64,000 nucleotides of DNA from Kryptolebias marmoratus (lineage: Eukaryota > Chordata > Actinopteri > Cyprinodontiformes > Rivulidae): NCBI RefSeq assembly GCF_001649575.2, contig NC_051450.1:15289327-15353326 (forward strand), read 5' to 3'. Position numbers and translations under genes: made by a program. Each line of letters starts with the position of its first letter. The stretch's first letter is position 1. Under the pieces are notes generated by a model. The model saw only the letters and a list, made by a program, of their open reading frames with translations, was not told the origin of the DNA and searched no databases. Shown here in pieces: positions 63,006 through 64,000 of this stretch.

Positions 63006-63625
63006 GGGAGCGCTGCAGAAAATGGCACTTGCAGTCTAACAAATGGTCACGTGTCTCTTCAGAAAGCTGATGGATTTCAGTTTATTTCTTAAATAGAAAT
63101 GAGCCAGTCTCTCCCACCAGCACTACATTTCTATTCTCAAAAGAAAAATGACATAACCGACTTAAACTCATAGCTGGTCTTTAGTTTGCCTTGCTCCTAT
63201 ATGAAGAAAACGGCAAGTTTACATCACACTATACTTTTCAGGGTTATGTTTAAAATCTTTGCAATTTCTTTCCTTTTCATGTCAGTGCTCTTTGAGAAAC
63301 ATTTTTGCATACACTACTTTTTTTTTTTTTTTCCTCAGTCACTTGTGTACATGTTTTGTACTCTTCAGTTTTATTAATGCATTTTTTTTTCTGAACTTAG
63401 CTTTTTGTTTTTTCAAAAGTTTGAAAATGTTTACAGTACTGTTAAAGGACTCATTTACTGTAGAACTTTAGTGCCTTAAGAGTCTTGCTCTGTGCTGCTG
63501 TCATCCTGTTCTCACAACCAGCTGCTTTCCTGTAGGTGATCTGGGTCGAGTTGTATTACATTTTAATTGACCAGAATGTTGGCTGTATCAATTTTTCATG
63601 TGGAAATTAAAAATATGAAATATGC
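63006..63625 (+). other. gyg1: gyg1 3' UTR with likely polyadenylation signal
   Basis: AT-rich, T-run-rich sequence without a coding frame follows the gyg1 stop. ATTAAA at 63606-63611 is the best late signal I see. The true end is uncertain. Confidence 0.45.
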
Positions 63626-63910
63626 TCAGGTGAGTGGTTTGTTCTTTAAAACTGTTACATGAATATCTTAAATGTATGCATTTAACCACTGTTACTGCAA
63701 GTGGAGTATTATGCCTAATTTCAGTTATGATCTGTCTTACAAAATTTGGTCTTTGATTAATACTACAGTTCCTGTATTTTAAANGTAGAATTAGTAGGGA
63801 AAAAAAGATAAATATATATTGTTTTTCATTTAAAAGAATAAATACTCCTGAATAAGGACTACAGGTCTTAGCTGAATAAAATAAAACAAAAAATATATAC
63901 ATAATGAGCT

Positions 63911-64000
63911 AATTCAGTTCATTTTATTTATATAGCACCAATTCACAACAGAAGTCATTGCAGGGCACTGTACTCAAACCTTCATATTATAAGAAGCCAA
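63911..64000 (-). mobile_element. LINE/SINE 3' tail cut by the window end
   Basis: TTTTATTTATATAGCACCAA, then TTCACAACAGAAGTCATTGC, is the reverse complement of a very common teleost retroelement tail (gap-free GTGAATTGGTGCTATATAAA). The rest lies beyond the window. Confidence 0.6.

Overview
The window is teleost-fish nuclear DNA: vertebrate exon-intron genes with GT-AG introns, AATAAA signals, abundant dinucleotide and tetranucleotide repeats, tRNA-derived SINEs, an L2/CR1-like LINE tail and a Tc1-like transposon relic. Three protein-coding genes are well supported, all on the + strand: agtr1 (angiotensin II receptor type 1, coding exon 44090-45181), cpb1 (pancreatic procarboxypeptidase B, 11 coding exons, 48123-53786) and gyg1 (glycogenin-1, 8 coding exons, 55723-63005). 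From general knowledge, human chromosome 3q has AGTR1-CPB1-CPA3-GYG1 in this order and orientation, so this is a conserved block. Here there is no room for a CPA3 gene between cpb1 and gyg1.

Region 1-40 kb is a gene desert. I find no protein-coding exon in it that I can support. It holds interspersed repeats: a foldback-like family at about 1.1, 2.7, 12.1-12.8 and 16.4 kb; two complete SINEs with target-site duplications at 19.5 and 24.6 kb; a LINE nested inside a SINE at 28.3-29.1 kb; and degraded SINE pieces at 32-33 kb. It also holds long stretches of ordered, homeodomain-motif-rich sequence that look like conserved non-coding regulatory elements. This would fit a developmental-regulator desert, but conservation cannot be tested here. 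Two notable items are a cluster of TGACAG/TGACA motifs near 9.84 kb and a hairpin near 10.95 kb.

Region 40-48 kb holds a candidate non-coding first exon of agtr1 (splice donor after 40243), the intronless agtr1 coding exon with its 3' UTR, a decayed C2H2 zinc-finger pseudogene on the minus strand, and one copy of a second dispersed repeat. Region 48-54 kb is cpb1, with a TATA box 36 bases before its ATG and a Tc1-like relic in intron 9. Region 54-64 kb has a third copy of the dispersed repeat, a LINE tail, a long TG tract and gyg1. The gyg1 promoter combines a perfect GTCACGTGAC palindrome with a TATA box.

The three genes do not form one pathway: agtr1 is a Gq-coupled hormone receptor, cpb1 a secreted digestive enzyme and gyg1 the primer of glycogen synthesis. 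They are neighbours by ancestral linkage. I found no convincing new multi-gene system. The most worthwhile leads are regulatory: the gyg1 promoter palindrome and the desert elements.
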